Positions 18,828 through 27,893 of a stretch of 64,000 nucleotides of DNA are shown piece by piece; the stretch's first letter is position 1; the number at the start of each line of letters is the position of its first letter. The notes beneath the pieces are model-generated. The model searched no databases, was not told where the DNA came from, and saw only the letters and a program-made list of their open reading frames with translations. The position numbers and the translations under genes are program-made. Origin of the DNA: Roseivirga sp. GTDB lineage: Bacteria > Bacteroidota > Bacteroidia > Cytophagales > Cyclobacteriaceae. The stretch covers positions 714,001-778,000 of the forward strand of contig JAGYIY010000001.1 of the NCBI GenBank assembly GCA_018402485.1, read 5' to 3'.

Positions 18828-20006
18828 TTATTTCAAAAACTCATAAATACCGGCTACACCTTGTCCGCCTCCTACACAGGCCGTCACCATACCATATTTT
18901 GAGTTTCCACGTCTTCTCATTTCATTGAAAAGCTGAACAGACAGCTTAGCCCCTGAGCAACCTAAAGGGTGCCCAAGTGCAATCGCTCCTCCATTTACAT
19001 TAAGCTTGCTTTGATCTAGGTCCAATGTTTTAATCACTGCCAATGATTGGGCAGCGAAAGCTTCATTCAACTCAATAAGATCAATATCATTCTGTTTGAG
19101 ACCTGCCTGCTTCAAGGCCTTTGGCACAGCTTCAACAGGGCCAATGCCCATAATACGCGGATGCACTCCCACTGCTGAGTAAGAAACCATGCGGGCAATG
19201 GGTTCGAGCTTCAGTTCTTTCACCATCTTTTCTGACATTACCATTACAAAAGATGCACCATCAGATACAGGCGAGGAATTACCTGCTGTTACTTGACCCC
19301 CATGGGCAAAGACCGGCCTTAGGCCACCTAATACATCAAGGTTTGTATCAGCCCTGGGCCCCTCATCTTTGTCCACCGTATGGCTTTTCTCAGCCATTTT
19401 TCCATTGGCGTCGACATATTTCTCCGTAACCTGTAAAGGAACAATTTCTGCATCGAATTTTCCTTTCTTTTGTGCTGCTACGGCCTTTTGGTGGGAGTCA
19501 TACGCAAACTGATCCGCTTCTTCTCGCGTAATTTTATATTCCTTCGCCACTTGCTCAGCTGTTAGGCCCATACTCAGATAATAATCTTGATGCTCCGTAG
19601 CTAACTTATAATTCAACGCTGTTTTATACCCCATAACAGGCACCATACTCATGGATTCAGTACCTCCTGCTATGATACAATCCGCCATACCTGAATGAAT
19701 TCTTGCAGATGCCTGAGCAATGGCTTCCAAACCAGACCCGCAATAACGGTTAACAGTGACACCCGGAACTTCCATAGGGAGTGCTAATAATGAAATCATT
19801 CGAGCCATCTGCATTCCTTGTTCAGCTTCAGGAACCGCATTACCCACAATAAGATCATCCACACGTTTTGCATCAAAACCATTCACTTGTTCTACCAAAT
19901 ACTTGATGACATCTGCAGCCATGTCGTCGGGTCTCACACTTTTAAGCACGCTTCTTTTTCCACGTCCTACTGCTGTTCTGTATCCTGCAACTATATATGC
20001 GTCCAT
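18828..20006 (-). CDS. fadA: acetyl-CoA acyltransferase (3-ketoacyl-CoA thiolase)
   Basis: This 392-residue thiolase catalyses the final thiolytic cleavage of 3-ketoacyl-CoA. The acyl-accepting Cys89 lies in [11 protein letters not shown], the catalytic His in [16 protein letters not shown] and the proton-transfer Cys in [13 protein letters not shown] near the C-terminus. The length is typical of the family. It lies 47 bp downstream of fadN and 45 bp upstream of fadE, all on the minus strand, so co-transcription is likely. Confidence 0.97.
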   Translation of the reverse strand: MDAYIVAGYRTAVGRGKRSVLKSVRPDDMAADVIKYLVEQVNGFDAKRVDDLIVGNAVPEAEQGMQMARMISLLALPMEVPGVTVNRYCGSGLEAIAQASARIHSGMADCIIAGGTESMSMVPVMGYKTALNYKLATEHQDYYLSMGLTAEQVAKEYKITREEADQFAYDSHQKAVAAQKKGKFDAEIVPLQVTEKYVDANGKMAEKSHTVDKDEGPRADTNLDVLGGLRPVFAHGGQVTAGNSSPVSDGASFVMVMSEKMVKELKLEPIARMVSYSAVGVHPRIMGIGPVEAVPKALKQAGLKQNDIDLIELNEAFAAQSLAVIKTLDLDQSKLNVNGGAIALGHPLGCSGAKLSVQLFNEMRRRGNSKYGMVTACVGGGQGVAGIYEFLK

Positions 20007-20053
20007 TATTTCAGAATTTTAAATTTTTTATAATTGATTGTTTCATCGGTTAG

Positions 20054-22438
20054 CTAGTTTCTTAAAGGCTTGCCCTTGAATAAAATACTCTGGATACGTT
20101 CCAACGTTTTTGGCTCTGCCGTGAGCTCTACAAACATTTGACGCTCTAAGTCTAGTAAATATTGCTCCGAAACTTCTTGAGGAGCTGTAAGGTCTCCTCC
20201 ACACATAATCCAAGCCAATTTCTTGGCAATTTTTGCATCGTGTTCGGATATGTAATTTCCCAAAAGCATACCGTTAACGCCTGCCTCAAAAAGCGCAAGC
20301 CCTGTTCTTCCTTGAACTTTTATGTCTACGCGTTGAGTAGGCTCGGTGTATCCTTGCTCATACAGTTCCAACACCTTCGCTTTAGCATCTGTCAAAAGCC
20401 TTTTACGATTCATGGTAATCTCGTCTTGAGGCCTTAAAATGTGCATTGCTCTGGCCTCTTCTGCAGAGGTCGCTACTTTGGCAGTGGCTATGTTCATGAA
20501 AGCTTCTTGTAACCTATTCAACTCTGGATCTCCTTCAGATAAAGCATCGGATACCCTAAGTGTCAATTCTTTGGTGCCTCCACCACCAGGAATCAACCCT
20601 ACACCTACTTCCACCAAACCAATGTAGGTTTCAGCATGGGCTTGAATGGCATCGCAGTGAAGAGAAAGCTCACAACCACCCCCCAATGTTAAACCTGCAG
20701 GAGCTGCAACCACAGGAATAGATGAAAACTTAGCCCGCTTCATGGTGTTTTGAAACTGTGAAACCATTAGGTTGATCTCATCGAACTCTTGGTCTCCAGC
20801 ATACATGAACAACATCGCTAAATTAGCGCCAGCTGAAAAATTCTCCCCCTCATTTCCAATTACTAATCCTTTGTACTCTTTTTCGGCCATTGAAATGGCT
20901 GTCTGAATGCCTTCGATCACTTCTTGGCCAATGGCATTCATTTTAGTATGAAACTCCAAGCAAAGCACGCCGTCACCGATATCAAAAATGGAAGATCCTG
21001 CATTGCCCCAGACTTTATGTGTCTGGCGAATGTTTTCAAGAATTACCAGATCCTCTGTTCCGGGTATGGTTTGATAAGACTTAGATGGAATGTCATAATA
21101 TTGCTTGATACCATTTTCGATGCGGTAGAAAGAATCATTTCCTGCTTCAAGCATTTCATACACCCATTGAGCCGGTTTCATACCCATCTCTTCCATGGCT
21201 TTTGCCACTTCTTTTGCACCTAACAAATCCCATGTTTCGAAAGGTCCCATTTGCCATGCAAATCCTGCACAAACGGCTTGGTCTATGCGATAAAGCTCAT
21301 CTGAAATTTCAGGAATGCGAAAAGAGACATACCTGAAAGTATCATAAAAAGTTCTCCTGTAGAACTCCCCTGCTTTGTCACCGAAATTGACTAAGGTTTT
21401 CACCCTTTCCTTTAGGTCTTCGACTTCCTTTACCGCTTCAAGGGCTTTGAAGTTGGCTCTCGTTCTTTCACCGTACTCAAAAGTTTTTAAGTCCAGCTCC
21501 AAGATAACTTTGTTTCCATCTTTGTCTTTGGTCTTTTTGAAATAGCCTTGTCCCGATTTATCACCAAACCAATCCCGGTCATGTACCTCCTTCACAATCT
21601 TTGGAAGCTTAAAAGCATCTCTCGATTCATCATCGGGTAGGCCTTGGTAGAGATTATTAGCCACATTCACGGTTGTGTCTAAACCAACCACATCCATCGT
21701 TCTAAAAGTAGCAGATTTGGCTCTTCCAATTAATGGGCCAGTCAAGCGATCGACTTCTCCAACAGTCATTTCCATTTCTTGAATGGTATGCATTGCAGAC
21801 ATAATGGCGTAAATTCCGATGCGATTGGCGATAAAAGCAGGAGTGTCTTTACAAAGCACCGTTTCTTTACCTAGATAAAGATCTCCATAGCTCATCATAA
21901 AATCGATGATTGCAGGATCAGTTTTGGGGCCAGGAATAATTTCTAGTAAACGTAAGTACCTTGGCGGGTTGAAAAAATGCGTGCCACAAAAGTGTTGCTG
22001 AAAATCTTCACTTCTTCCCTCACACATCAAATGCATTGGAATTCCTGAGGTATTGGAAGTAATGAGGGTTCCAGGTTTACGATATTTTTCAACCTGTTCG
22101 AAAACTTTCTGTTTGATATCTAATCTTTCTACCACTACCTCAATGATCCAATCCACATCTGAAATCTTAGGCATATCGTCTTCAAAATTTCCCGTACCAA
22201 TCAATCGGGCAAAAGATTGATCGTAAATAGGCGACGGTTTTGATTTGAGTGCGAACTGCAATGCATCATTCACAATTTTGTTTTTAGCCGATACACTATC
22301 CTTTTGGTTTTCTGGAAGGTCTCTAGGAACAATATCCAGTAATAAGACCTCCACACCTATGTTGGCAAAATGACAGGCTATTCTTGAGCCCATGACTCCT
22401 GAACCCAATACGGCAATTTTTTTAATAGGTCGTTTCAT
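20054..22438 (-). CDS. fadN: 3-hydroxyacyl-CoA dehydrogenase / enoyl-CoA hydratase fusion
   Basis: This 794-residue bifunctional protein carries out the two middle steps of beta-oxidation. An N-terminal NAD-binding dehydrogenase domain (AVLGSGVMGSRIACHFA) and its C-terminal helical domain come first, and a crotonase-type hydratase domain follows (GLVIGNEGENFSAGANLAM, GLTLGGGCELSLHCDA). This domain order is the reverse of E. coli FadB and matches B. subtilis FadN. The start is put at ATG 22438, immediately before the Rossmann strand; an ATG three codons upstream at 22447 is also possible. It overlaps the 3' end of the MarR regulator gene by 17 bp, indicating an operon. Confidence 0.95.
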   Translation of the reverse strand: MKRPIKKIAVLGSGVMGSRIACHFANIGVEVLLLDIVPRDLPENQKDSVSAKNKIVNDALQFALKSKPSPIYDQSFARLIGTGNFEDDMPKISDVDWIIEVVVERLDIKQKVFEQVEKYRKPGTLITSNTSGIPMHLMCEGRSEDFQQHFCGTHFFNPPRYLRLLEIIPGPKTDPAIIDFMMSYGDLYLGKETVLCKDTPAFIANRIGIYAIMSAMHTIQEMEMTVGEVDRLTGPLIGRAKSATFRTMDVVGLDTTVNVANNLYQGLPDDESRDAFKLPKIVKEVHDRDWFGDKSGQGYFKKTKDKDGNKVILELDLKTFEYGERTRANFKALEAVKEVEDLKERVKTLVNFGDKAGEFYRRTFYDTFRYVSFRIPEISDELYRIDQAVCAGFAWQMGPFETWDLLGAKEVAKAMEEMGMKPAQWVYEMLEAGNDSFYRIENGIKQYYDIPSKSYQTIPGTEDLVILENIRQTHKVWGNAGSSIFDIGDGVLCLEFHTKMNAIGQEVIEGIQTAISMAEKEYKGLVIGNEGENFSAGANLAMLFMYAGDQEFDEINLMVSQFQNTMKRAKFSSIPVVAAPAGLTLGGGCELSLHCDAIQAHAETYIGLVEVGVGLIPGGGGTKELTLRVSDALSEGDPELNRLQEAFMNIATAKVATSAEEARAMHILRPQDEITMNRKRLLTDAKAKVLELYEQGYTEPTQRVDIKVQGRTGLALFEAGVNGMLLGNYISEHDAKIAKKLAWIMCGGDLTAPQEVSEQYLLDLERQMFVELTAEPKTLERIQSILFKGKPLRN

Positions 22439-22877
22439 GCTTAGCAAATATGGTTTTGGTTTCTATGGTTTGATTGATTTGATTGATGACTTCGAAAAAG
22501 ACGTTGAGTTTCTCAGGGCTTACCTTTTCTCTTATGGCTTCATTAAAGGTCAATACGCTTTCTTTCGATATTTCTCTTTTTTCCCTACCTAAAGAGGTAA
22601 GAAAAATCCGGACAGACCGACCGTCATTTGGATCTTGCTGCTTATAAATAACACCCATCTCCTCCATGCTTTTTAAAATCCGTGTCAAGCTTCTTGACTC
22701 TAAACCCATTAGTGGTGCAATTTTAGTCGCTGGCGTTCCTTCTTTGGGATCAATATTTAAAACTACATAGGCTTGCGATGTGGTACTGTTGTGTTTTGCC
22801 GCCTCTTGATTATACATTCTGTGAATGGCGTGCCAACAGGATTTTATTTGGTGATCTATCGTTTCTTCTCTCTTCAT
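22422..22877 (-). CDS. MarR-family transcriptional regulator of the fad operon
   Basis: This 151-residue winged-helix protein has the MarR signature: a helix-turn-helix segment (TPATKIAPLMGLESRSLTRILKSM) split across recognition helices, then a wing with DPNDGRSVRIFLT around residues 85-97, and helical dimerisation ends. It is the first gene of the run leading into fadN-fadA-fadE and overlaps fadN, so it probably controls these genes, perhaps released by acyl-CoA. Bacillus uses a TetR-type FadR for the same gene set. A 12-bp palindrome upstream is a candidate autoregulatory operator. Confidence 0.9.
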   Translation of the reverse strand: MKREETIDHQIKSCWHAIHRMYNQEAAKHNSTTSQAYVVLNIDPKEGTPATKIAPLMGLESRSLTRILKSMEEMGVIYKQQDPNDGRSVRIFLTSLGREKREISKESVLTFNEAIREKVSPEKLNVFFEVINQINQTIETKTIFAKHETTY

Positions 22878-22915
22878 GTACTTAACAATCGTTTACGAAG
22901 TTAGAAAAAATTTGT

Positions 22916-22927
22916 TATGCATGCATA
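22916..22927. promoter_or_regulatory. candidate operator palindrome upstream of marR-fadNAE
   Basis: TATGCATGCATA is a perfect 12-bp palindrome 39 bp upstream of the marR start codon. On the minus strand it is followed after about 15 bp by TAACTTCG, one mismatch from the Bacteroidota -7 element TAnnTTTG. The placement fits an operator overlapping the upstream promoter region. Confidence 0.35.
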
Positions 22928-23033
22928 CTATTATTATCCTTTTTTTCCAACAAACTGCTAAATACTATCGTTCAGCTAATCCGTGAATTGAATCAAAGGT
23001 TTTGGGTGATTTAATAAATAGCCTTGCGATAAG

Positions 23034-23234
23034 CTATATTTCATGGATGTCAAAATCTTCGCCACGACCATAATTGATAAGATCGCTTAAGTTATAATGC
23101 TCTAGGGTATTCAAGTCTTTTAGAAGGCAATCATCGTCTGCATAAATTTCCTCTACCACAAACTCAAATTGTTCTCCATAATTAATTAACCGAAATGCTT
23201 TTCCTACACGGATATTATTAAAAGATTTAGACAT
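23034..23234 (-). CDS. small protein of unknown function (66 aa)
   Basis: This is a 66-residue acidic protein without signal peptide or membrane segment. The sequence alternates short hydrophobic strands (KAFRLINYGEQFEFVVEEIY) with acidic turns (ADDDCL, GRGEDFDIHEI), as expected of a small beta-barrel-like domain. No family was recognised. It sits 11 bp upstream of the TPR gene, on the same strand but in the order TPR start - small gene stop, so the pair could share a transcript with the TPR gene first. Coding support comes from an ATG start, fitting spacing and absence of a competing frame. Confidence 0.6.
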   Translation of the reverse strand: MSKSFNNIRVGKAFRLINYGEQFEFVVEEIYADDDCLLKDLNTLEHYNLSDLINYGRGEDFDIHEI

Positions 23235-23245
23235 AATGGCTCTGA

Positions 23246-25078
23246 TTAATCGTTAAAATCTCCTCTTAACTTCCGAAAGCGCGATCTTGATTCTGCCACA
23301 AATATACTTCCTGGATGTTTACGAAGAAGTTCTTGATAATCAGCTTGTGCCTTCTCATTTATCTTTAAATTTTCCTCATAGATCAGAGCCCTCATAAACA
23401 GCGCATCGTCTGCTAAAATATCGCGGTTGTAAGATGTGATTATTGTGGTAAGTGAAGAAATAGCCTGCTGAAATTCACCTAATTCTCTATGTGTTTTTGC
23501 TTTTAGGTATAACACCTCATCTATGATGGAGTGTTTTTCATACTTTTCCGACATCATTTGCAAAGCACGAATGGCTTGTTCATTATGGTTCTGAAAAAGT
23601 AACAATTCAATTTGTGCATATTCTTGCATCACCACATCTGTAGAATCAAATATGGTATTGTTTCGAATTAAAATACTTAGATCCAAAGCATCATTTGCAA
23701 TTTCTCGTGAGGTGGCAAGTTTAAGAATATCTAAATAGCCTCTTGCTAATTCAAACTCTCCTTTGTAATAAGATACTTTCGCACTTTTTAATTTAGCTTC
23801 ATACCCTAAAGGTTCATCTTTAAAAAGTTTTTCTACTTGAGCATACAATAATATTGACTCCCATTCTTGCTCTTTTAACAAGTAAATATCTGCTAAATCC
23901 ATTTTAGCTTTTGCCAAAACTTCATGTTTACCAACGGGTTTGTTTACCACTTCATCAAGGATTTGAATAGCCGTGTCTAGCTGATTCAATTGAAAAGCGT
24001 GCATTAAAGCAACTCTACGCTTTGAATCCAAAAGAGCATAAACATCCTGTAACTTCTCCTGATATTCTTTGTGTTTGCGAATCAGTTGATAGATGGCAGC
24101 CTTATCTAGCGGATAAGTAGATTTAACTACCTCTTCTTCCGATAAAAGCAAATACTTATTGGACAGAGCAATATTTCTACCTTCAGGAAAGCGTTGAATA
24201 ATTTGTTGAAAAGCTCTTTCTGCTGTGGAAAAATCCCTGTTTTGAAAAGCAATCAAACCTACATTAACCATATTCATACCTTCATTTTGAGATCTCAAAT
24301 CAAGGGCTTTTGCCTGGCGGAGTGCGGCTGAGAAATTTTTTTGCTGTAAGTATGTCCAGATCAGTAGCTCATTATAAACCGTTACACCTGCCTCTTTTTG
24401 TAGAATAGCATAAAGACTTAATTCTAAAAGCTCATAATCCTCTGTTGTCTCCAAATATCTTTGAAATGCATTTTTAACATAGTTGACATTTCTAGGTTGT
24501 GCTTTGGTGAACAATAAGTACTCTTGAATCATTTTGTCCTTCTCATCCATTACCGCAAAGATTCTACCCAAATCAAGTGAGAATAAATCTGGTATACCCA
24601 ATTGATCTCTGGTTTGTGTATAAGCTTTCAATGCTTTTTCTCTAAAATTGGCATCAAACAATTCACTAGCCAATATTCGAATTTGATTGATGTCGTTATT
24701 ATTGCTGATATTACTCGTGAGATCATTGATCAAGCTATCTAAGTATTCAAAAGCAAGTGATTCTCTTCTTGTATTTCTGTATAGATTAGCCAAGTCTATT
24801 TTGTATGCATAAGCTTTAAAATTTTGAATGAGGGTTTTTAAATAATTTTCAGCTACTTCATATTCATTAGCATTGAGTAATAGACCCAAATACTGCTCGT
24901 GAATGAAGGGTATATTGGCTTTGTTTTCTATTAATTCCTCAAAAAGCGGTCTTGCTTTTTCACTGTTACCTTGATCGTAATATTCTAATGCCAATGCAAT
25001 AGGGTCTGTTGATTGAGCATTTGTCTGAAGACCTAGTGTAAGTAAGAGAAGAAAAAGACTTATAAACACTTTGTGCAT
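23246..25078 (-). CDS. secreted tetratricopeptide-repeat protein
   Basis: This 610-residue protein has a signal peptide (FLLLLTLGLQTNAQS) followed almost entirely by helical TPR-like repeats. Clear units include ALEYYDQGNSEKARPLFEEL near the N-terminus, AFQNRDFSTAERAFQQIIQRFPEG in the middle and KAQADYQELLRKHPGSIFVAESR at the end. It is predicted to be periplasmic or outer-membrane associated and to act as a protein-binding scaffold; no enzymatic domain is visible. Its start codon borders the candidate origin region at 25079-25405. Confidence 0.88.
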   Translation of the reverse strand: MHKVFISLFLLLLTLGLQTNAQSTDPIALALEYYDQGNSEKARPLFEELIENKANIPFIHEQYLGLLLNANEYEVAENYLKTLIQNFKAYAYKIDLANLYRNTRRESLAFEYLDSLINDLTSNISNNNDINQIRILASELFDANFREKALKAYTQTRDQLGIPDLFSLDLGRIFAVMDEKDKMIQEYLLFTKAQPRNVNYVKNAFQRYLETTEDYELLELSLYAILQKEAGVTVYNELLIWTYLQQKNFSAALRQAKALDLRSQNEGMNMVNVGLIAFQNRDFSTAERAFQQIIQRFPEGRNIALSNKYLLLSEEEVVKSTYPLDKAAIYQLIRKHKEYQEKLQDVYALLDSKRRVALMHAFQLNQLDTAIQILDEVVNKPVGKHEVLAKAKMDLADIYLLKEQEWESILLYAQVEKLFKDEPLGYEAKLKSAKVSYYKGEFELARGYLDILKLATSREIANDALDLSILIRNNTIFDSTDVVMQEYAQIELLLFQNHNEQAIRALQMMSEKYEKHSIIDEVLYLKAKTHRELGEFQQAISSLTTIITSYNRDILADDALFMRALIYEENLKINEKAQADYQELLRKHPGSIFVAESRSRFRKLRGDFND

Positions 25079-25405
25079 GACTATTTAAAATTTAAGACTT
25101 TTAAAAAAATGAAAGGGAAACACTATTAGGCATGTGGGTATGTGCATAGGTATTGTACTCTTATTTACGAACAAGGGTTATGGATAATTGTTGAGTTATA
25201 CACATCTTTAAAGTTGGTAAGGTATTGAAAATTAAGGAAGTGTCTTATCTTGTTCATAACAATTTGAATTTGTGGATAAAGCGTGTAATGAATGTATTTG
25301 TTGGTAAACATGGTTCTGAACGTTCATAAGTGTTCATTTATAAACATGTGTTTTGTAGGGCCGGGAAAGAACATACTTTCACACAATTGTTCACCTTAAT
25401 CCACA
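25079..25405. other. oriC: candidate replication origin (DnaA-box cluster, AT-rich flank)
   Basis: This non-coding 327-bp gap holds two perfect TTATnCACA boxes: TTATACACA at 25196-25204 (+) and TGTGGATAA at 25271-25279 (reverse). Four further 9-mers differ by one base: TGTGCATAG 25141-25149, TATGGATAA 25179-25187, TGTTCATAA 25251-25259 and TAATCCACA 25397-25405. A strongly AT-rich stretch at 25082-25111 could be the unwinding element. Two parS-like sites lie about 4.5 kb away beside mnmG. The same E. coli box types (R1, R2) define oriC there. Neither dnaA nor dnaN is in the window, so this rests on sequence pattern only. Confidence 0.55.
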
Positions 25406-27031
25406 TTAGAAATTCACATTAACATCATCAACTTCCCAGTTATCACGTACTTCAATAATGTCGGTGTTGTAGAAGTTGTCGAAGTAAAATCTGACCGGTT
25501 CTGGTGGTTGAAATAATAATATGTTTCCAATATCCCAGTTTTTATTTCCATTGAGATCTTGAATAACACGAATTTTATATTGACCGGCTGCAAGTTGAGC
25601 AAACGTGAAAGATTTTTCTGTTGCGCTGGCTATAACTTGATAGCTCCGGGCGTTCAATAATTGAACAATTACGGCTGATTGGCTATTGATGTTGCCACTG
25701 ATGACGGCCGTGTTTTCATTATTGGTCTTTCCATACCTTTTACTAACGACGTTTGAAGTATCCCGGTCAACACTGATAAATGCCATTTTTCCACCTTCTA
25801 TGCTTATTTGATCAATATTATTGACATACTCATTGATACTTTTGGTTGCAGTCAGTTGGGTACGTTCCTCATTAAGTCGGAAGTCAGTATCTTGAAAAAG
25901 ATAAACAGTGGAACTGTCTTGAAGGATAAAAAGGCTATCTGCCAGGAAGGTTAAAAGGGGTTTTGAAAATTCAAAGGAAATGGTGTCGGTACCTTTCACC
26001 TTCTCAGGTTGAATTACCACGTTAAAGGGGTCTTTATCTACGTCCGAAGACTTGAATACTATTTGTGTTGTATCTCTTAAACTAAGACCTAAGGAATCAA
26101 CGGCTTGAAAAGAAACGGATATGGTATCTTCTAAGCCGGCATTTTGGCGATAATATCGAATTTTGTTGGGTTCAATGCGTTGATAGTAGAATTGATTGGA
26201 GCTCTCAGGAACAAAGCTGATGATAGGTTTATTGAAAGTGGTTTCAAAATAGGGACCAAAGCTGCGTGAATTGCGCACCCGAAGACTATCGACATTGAGT
26301 TTTTGCAAAGTGAAATCAATGTTGTCTAGGTTTTGATCAAGTAAGAGTGTATCAGGATAAAAACCATATGTTTCTTTGTCGCTGTCGGCAATGTTATTGT
26401 TGTTATTATCGATTACACCATAAACGACATATTTTCTGGATGGTAAATTGCGAAACTTATAGACGCCAGCTGTGTCAGTATAGGCATAGTAGGAGGCACG
26501 ACCGGTGAGCACGTTGAGTGTGTCTTGGCTGTCATACAAGGCGACTAATGCTTCTTCTACGGGTTCTTGCGAATATAAATTTTTGATTTGCCCTTCAATT
26601 TCTAAGGAATCAATTACAGGCCCAGTGGAGAAGCTTATGTTTAGATTGCGTGCAGCGTTGTTATTGGTTATATCAGTAATGGATCCTCCAAAGGCAAACG
26701 TGTAAGTCGTATTCTCCTGAAAGGCATCGTCAAAAGTTATGGTGATTTTGTTTTTTTTAACTTTCGTTTGATAAGGGTTGTCAATGCGTGGTGTGATTAA
26801 AAGATTACCCTGAATATTCTCAAGTTTAACTCTTTCATCAAAGGTCAGTGTAATCACAGTGGACTGAAACATGGTACTACCACTTTCTGGCGTAGAACTA
26901 AGAAGCTTAGGAGGTTCCATGTCTTCAGGTCCTCCTTGTGGACTGGTGATTCGTGCACAGCTATTCAGCATAACCATTACAACGATGCATATGATAAGTA
27001 GGAATGTTATCTCATGTTTTGCGGAGGACAT
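25406..27031 (-). CDS. Ig-like (Big_5) domain lipoprotein
   Basis: This 541-residue protein begins with a lipoprotein signal (VVMVMLNSCARITSPQGG). An N-terminal Big_5-type Ig domain follows (PPKLLSSTPESGSTMF, then ITLTFDERVKLENIQGN and NTTYTFAFGGSITD), with later beta-rich sections including carboxypeptidase-regulatory-like segments (GVYKFRNLPSRKYVVYGVID and AQLAAGQYKIRVIQDLNGNKNWD). The family is common in Bacteroidota, is anchored in the envelope and has no known enzymatic role. Its 5' end overlaps the upstream methyltransferase gene by 20 bp, so the two are probably co-transcribed. Confidence 0.87.
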   Translation of the reverse strand: MSSAKHEITFLLIICIVVMVMLNSCARITSPQGGPEDMEPPKLLSSTPESGSTMFQSTVITLTFDERVKLENIQGNLLITPRIDNPYQTKVKKNKITITFDDAFQENTTYTFAFGGSITDITNNNAARNLNISFSTGPVIDSLEIEGQIKNLYSQEPVEEALVALYDSQDTLNVLTGRASYYAYTDTAGVYKFRNLPSRKYVVYGVIDNNNNNIADSDKETYGFYPDTLLLDQNLDNIDFTLQKLNVDSLRVRNSRSFGPYFETTFNKPIISFVPESSNQFYYQRIEPNKIRYYRQNAGLEDTISVSFQAVDSLGLSLRDTTQIVFKSSDVDKDPFNVVIQPEKVKGTDTISFEFSKPLLTFLADSLFILQDSSTVYLFQDTDFRLNEERTQLTATKSINEYVNNIDQISIEGGKMAFISVDRDTSNVVSKRYGKTNNENTAVISGNINSQSAVIVQLLNARSYQVIASATEKSFTFAQLAAGQYKIRVIQDLNGNKNWDIGNILLFQPPEPVRFYFDNFYNTDIIEVRDNWEVDDVNVNF

Positions 27032-27893
27032 AAATCAAACTGCTATAGTTACCGTTTTTATTTGCTTTTAAGTTTGACTTCAAACCATGATAGAAGGCTC
27101 GAGGCATTGGAAATTTATGTTTCATGTATTGTTCGGACAATAAACTGACGTAGAAGCTATCCCATCTTAAAGGTAGCTGATCTACAATTTTTAAGCCAAA
27201 TTGTTGTGCCAAGTTAGAAACATCTTTGGGTTTGAAATGATAAAAGTGTCGAGGGACATCCCAGCCCGCCCAGAAACTGCCATAATTTTTAGCATCATAA
27301 GAGGCATGGTTGGGTAAAGCAAGCATTAAAATACCATGTTCAGAAAGCCTTGATTTTAATTCCTTTACGGTTTCATGGAGATGGTGTACATGCTCTAAGA
27401 CATGGAAGGCAGTGATCACGGAGAATTTCTTCTCTAAAGATATACTGTCTAATGAATTATAAACTTGAATGTTATCCAAAGCAGCACGATCACGGGCAAC
27501 ATCATCTGGTTCTGTTCCCATTACATTCCAAGACTGTTGTTTTAAGTACCTCAGCCAATTACCGCTACCACAGCCAAAATCAAGTATACTATTTTTTGTA
27601 AGGTGATGATGCTTTTGAAGATGTTTGTATTTGTATTTGAAGTTAAGGTGCTGAACTCGTTGATAGATAAAATCTATAACAGGGTGTGTACGATCTCCAT
27701 GCGAAATGTAACCACTTGATTTGTAATAATTTATAATTTCATCTGAGTCAGGTCGAGGATTTGTGAAAAGCAATGTACAGTGGTTACAACACATGATTTG
27801 GAAGTCTTCGTTATTCCCAAAATGATCTTTAAATATCTGAAAATCAGATAGATAGGCAGATTGACATAAAGGGCAAAGCGATAGTGTTTCCAT
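27012..27893 (-). CDS. class I SAM-dependent methyltransferase with N-terminal Cys cluster
   Basis: This 293-residue protein starts with paired cysteines (CPLCQSAYL, then CCNHCTLLFTNPRP) that look like a small zinc-binding knuckle. A Methyltransf_23-type domain follows: ILDFGCGSGNWLRYL, an acidic GTEPDDVARDRA, and AFHVLEHVHHLHETV. This composition is common in Bacteroidota enzymes modifying glycans or small molecules, but the substrate is unknown. It lies directly downstream of mnmG with no spacer (mnmG stop at 27894) and overlaps the next gene by 20 bp, so it is part of the same operon. Confidence 0.88.
   Translation of the reverse strand: METLSLCPLCQSAYLSDFQIFKDHFGNNEDFQIMCCNHCTLLFTNPRPDSDEIINYYKSSGYISHGDRTHPVIDFIYQRVQHLNFKYKYKHLQKHHHLTKNSILDFGCGSGNWLRYLKQQSWNVMGTEPDDVARDRAALDNIQVYNSLDSISLEKKFSVITAFHVLEHVHHLHETVKELKSRLSEHGILMLALPNHASYDAKNYGSFWAGWDVPRHFYHFKPKDVSNLAQQFGLKIVDQLPLRWDSFYVSLLSEQYMKHKFPMPRAFYHGLKSNLKANKNGNYSSLIYVLRKT

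Noticed and set aside
23010..23045. Terminator after the 66-aa gene
   Set aside because: The inverted repeat ATAGC...GCTAT pairs only about five bases, which is too weak to call.
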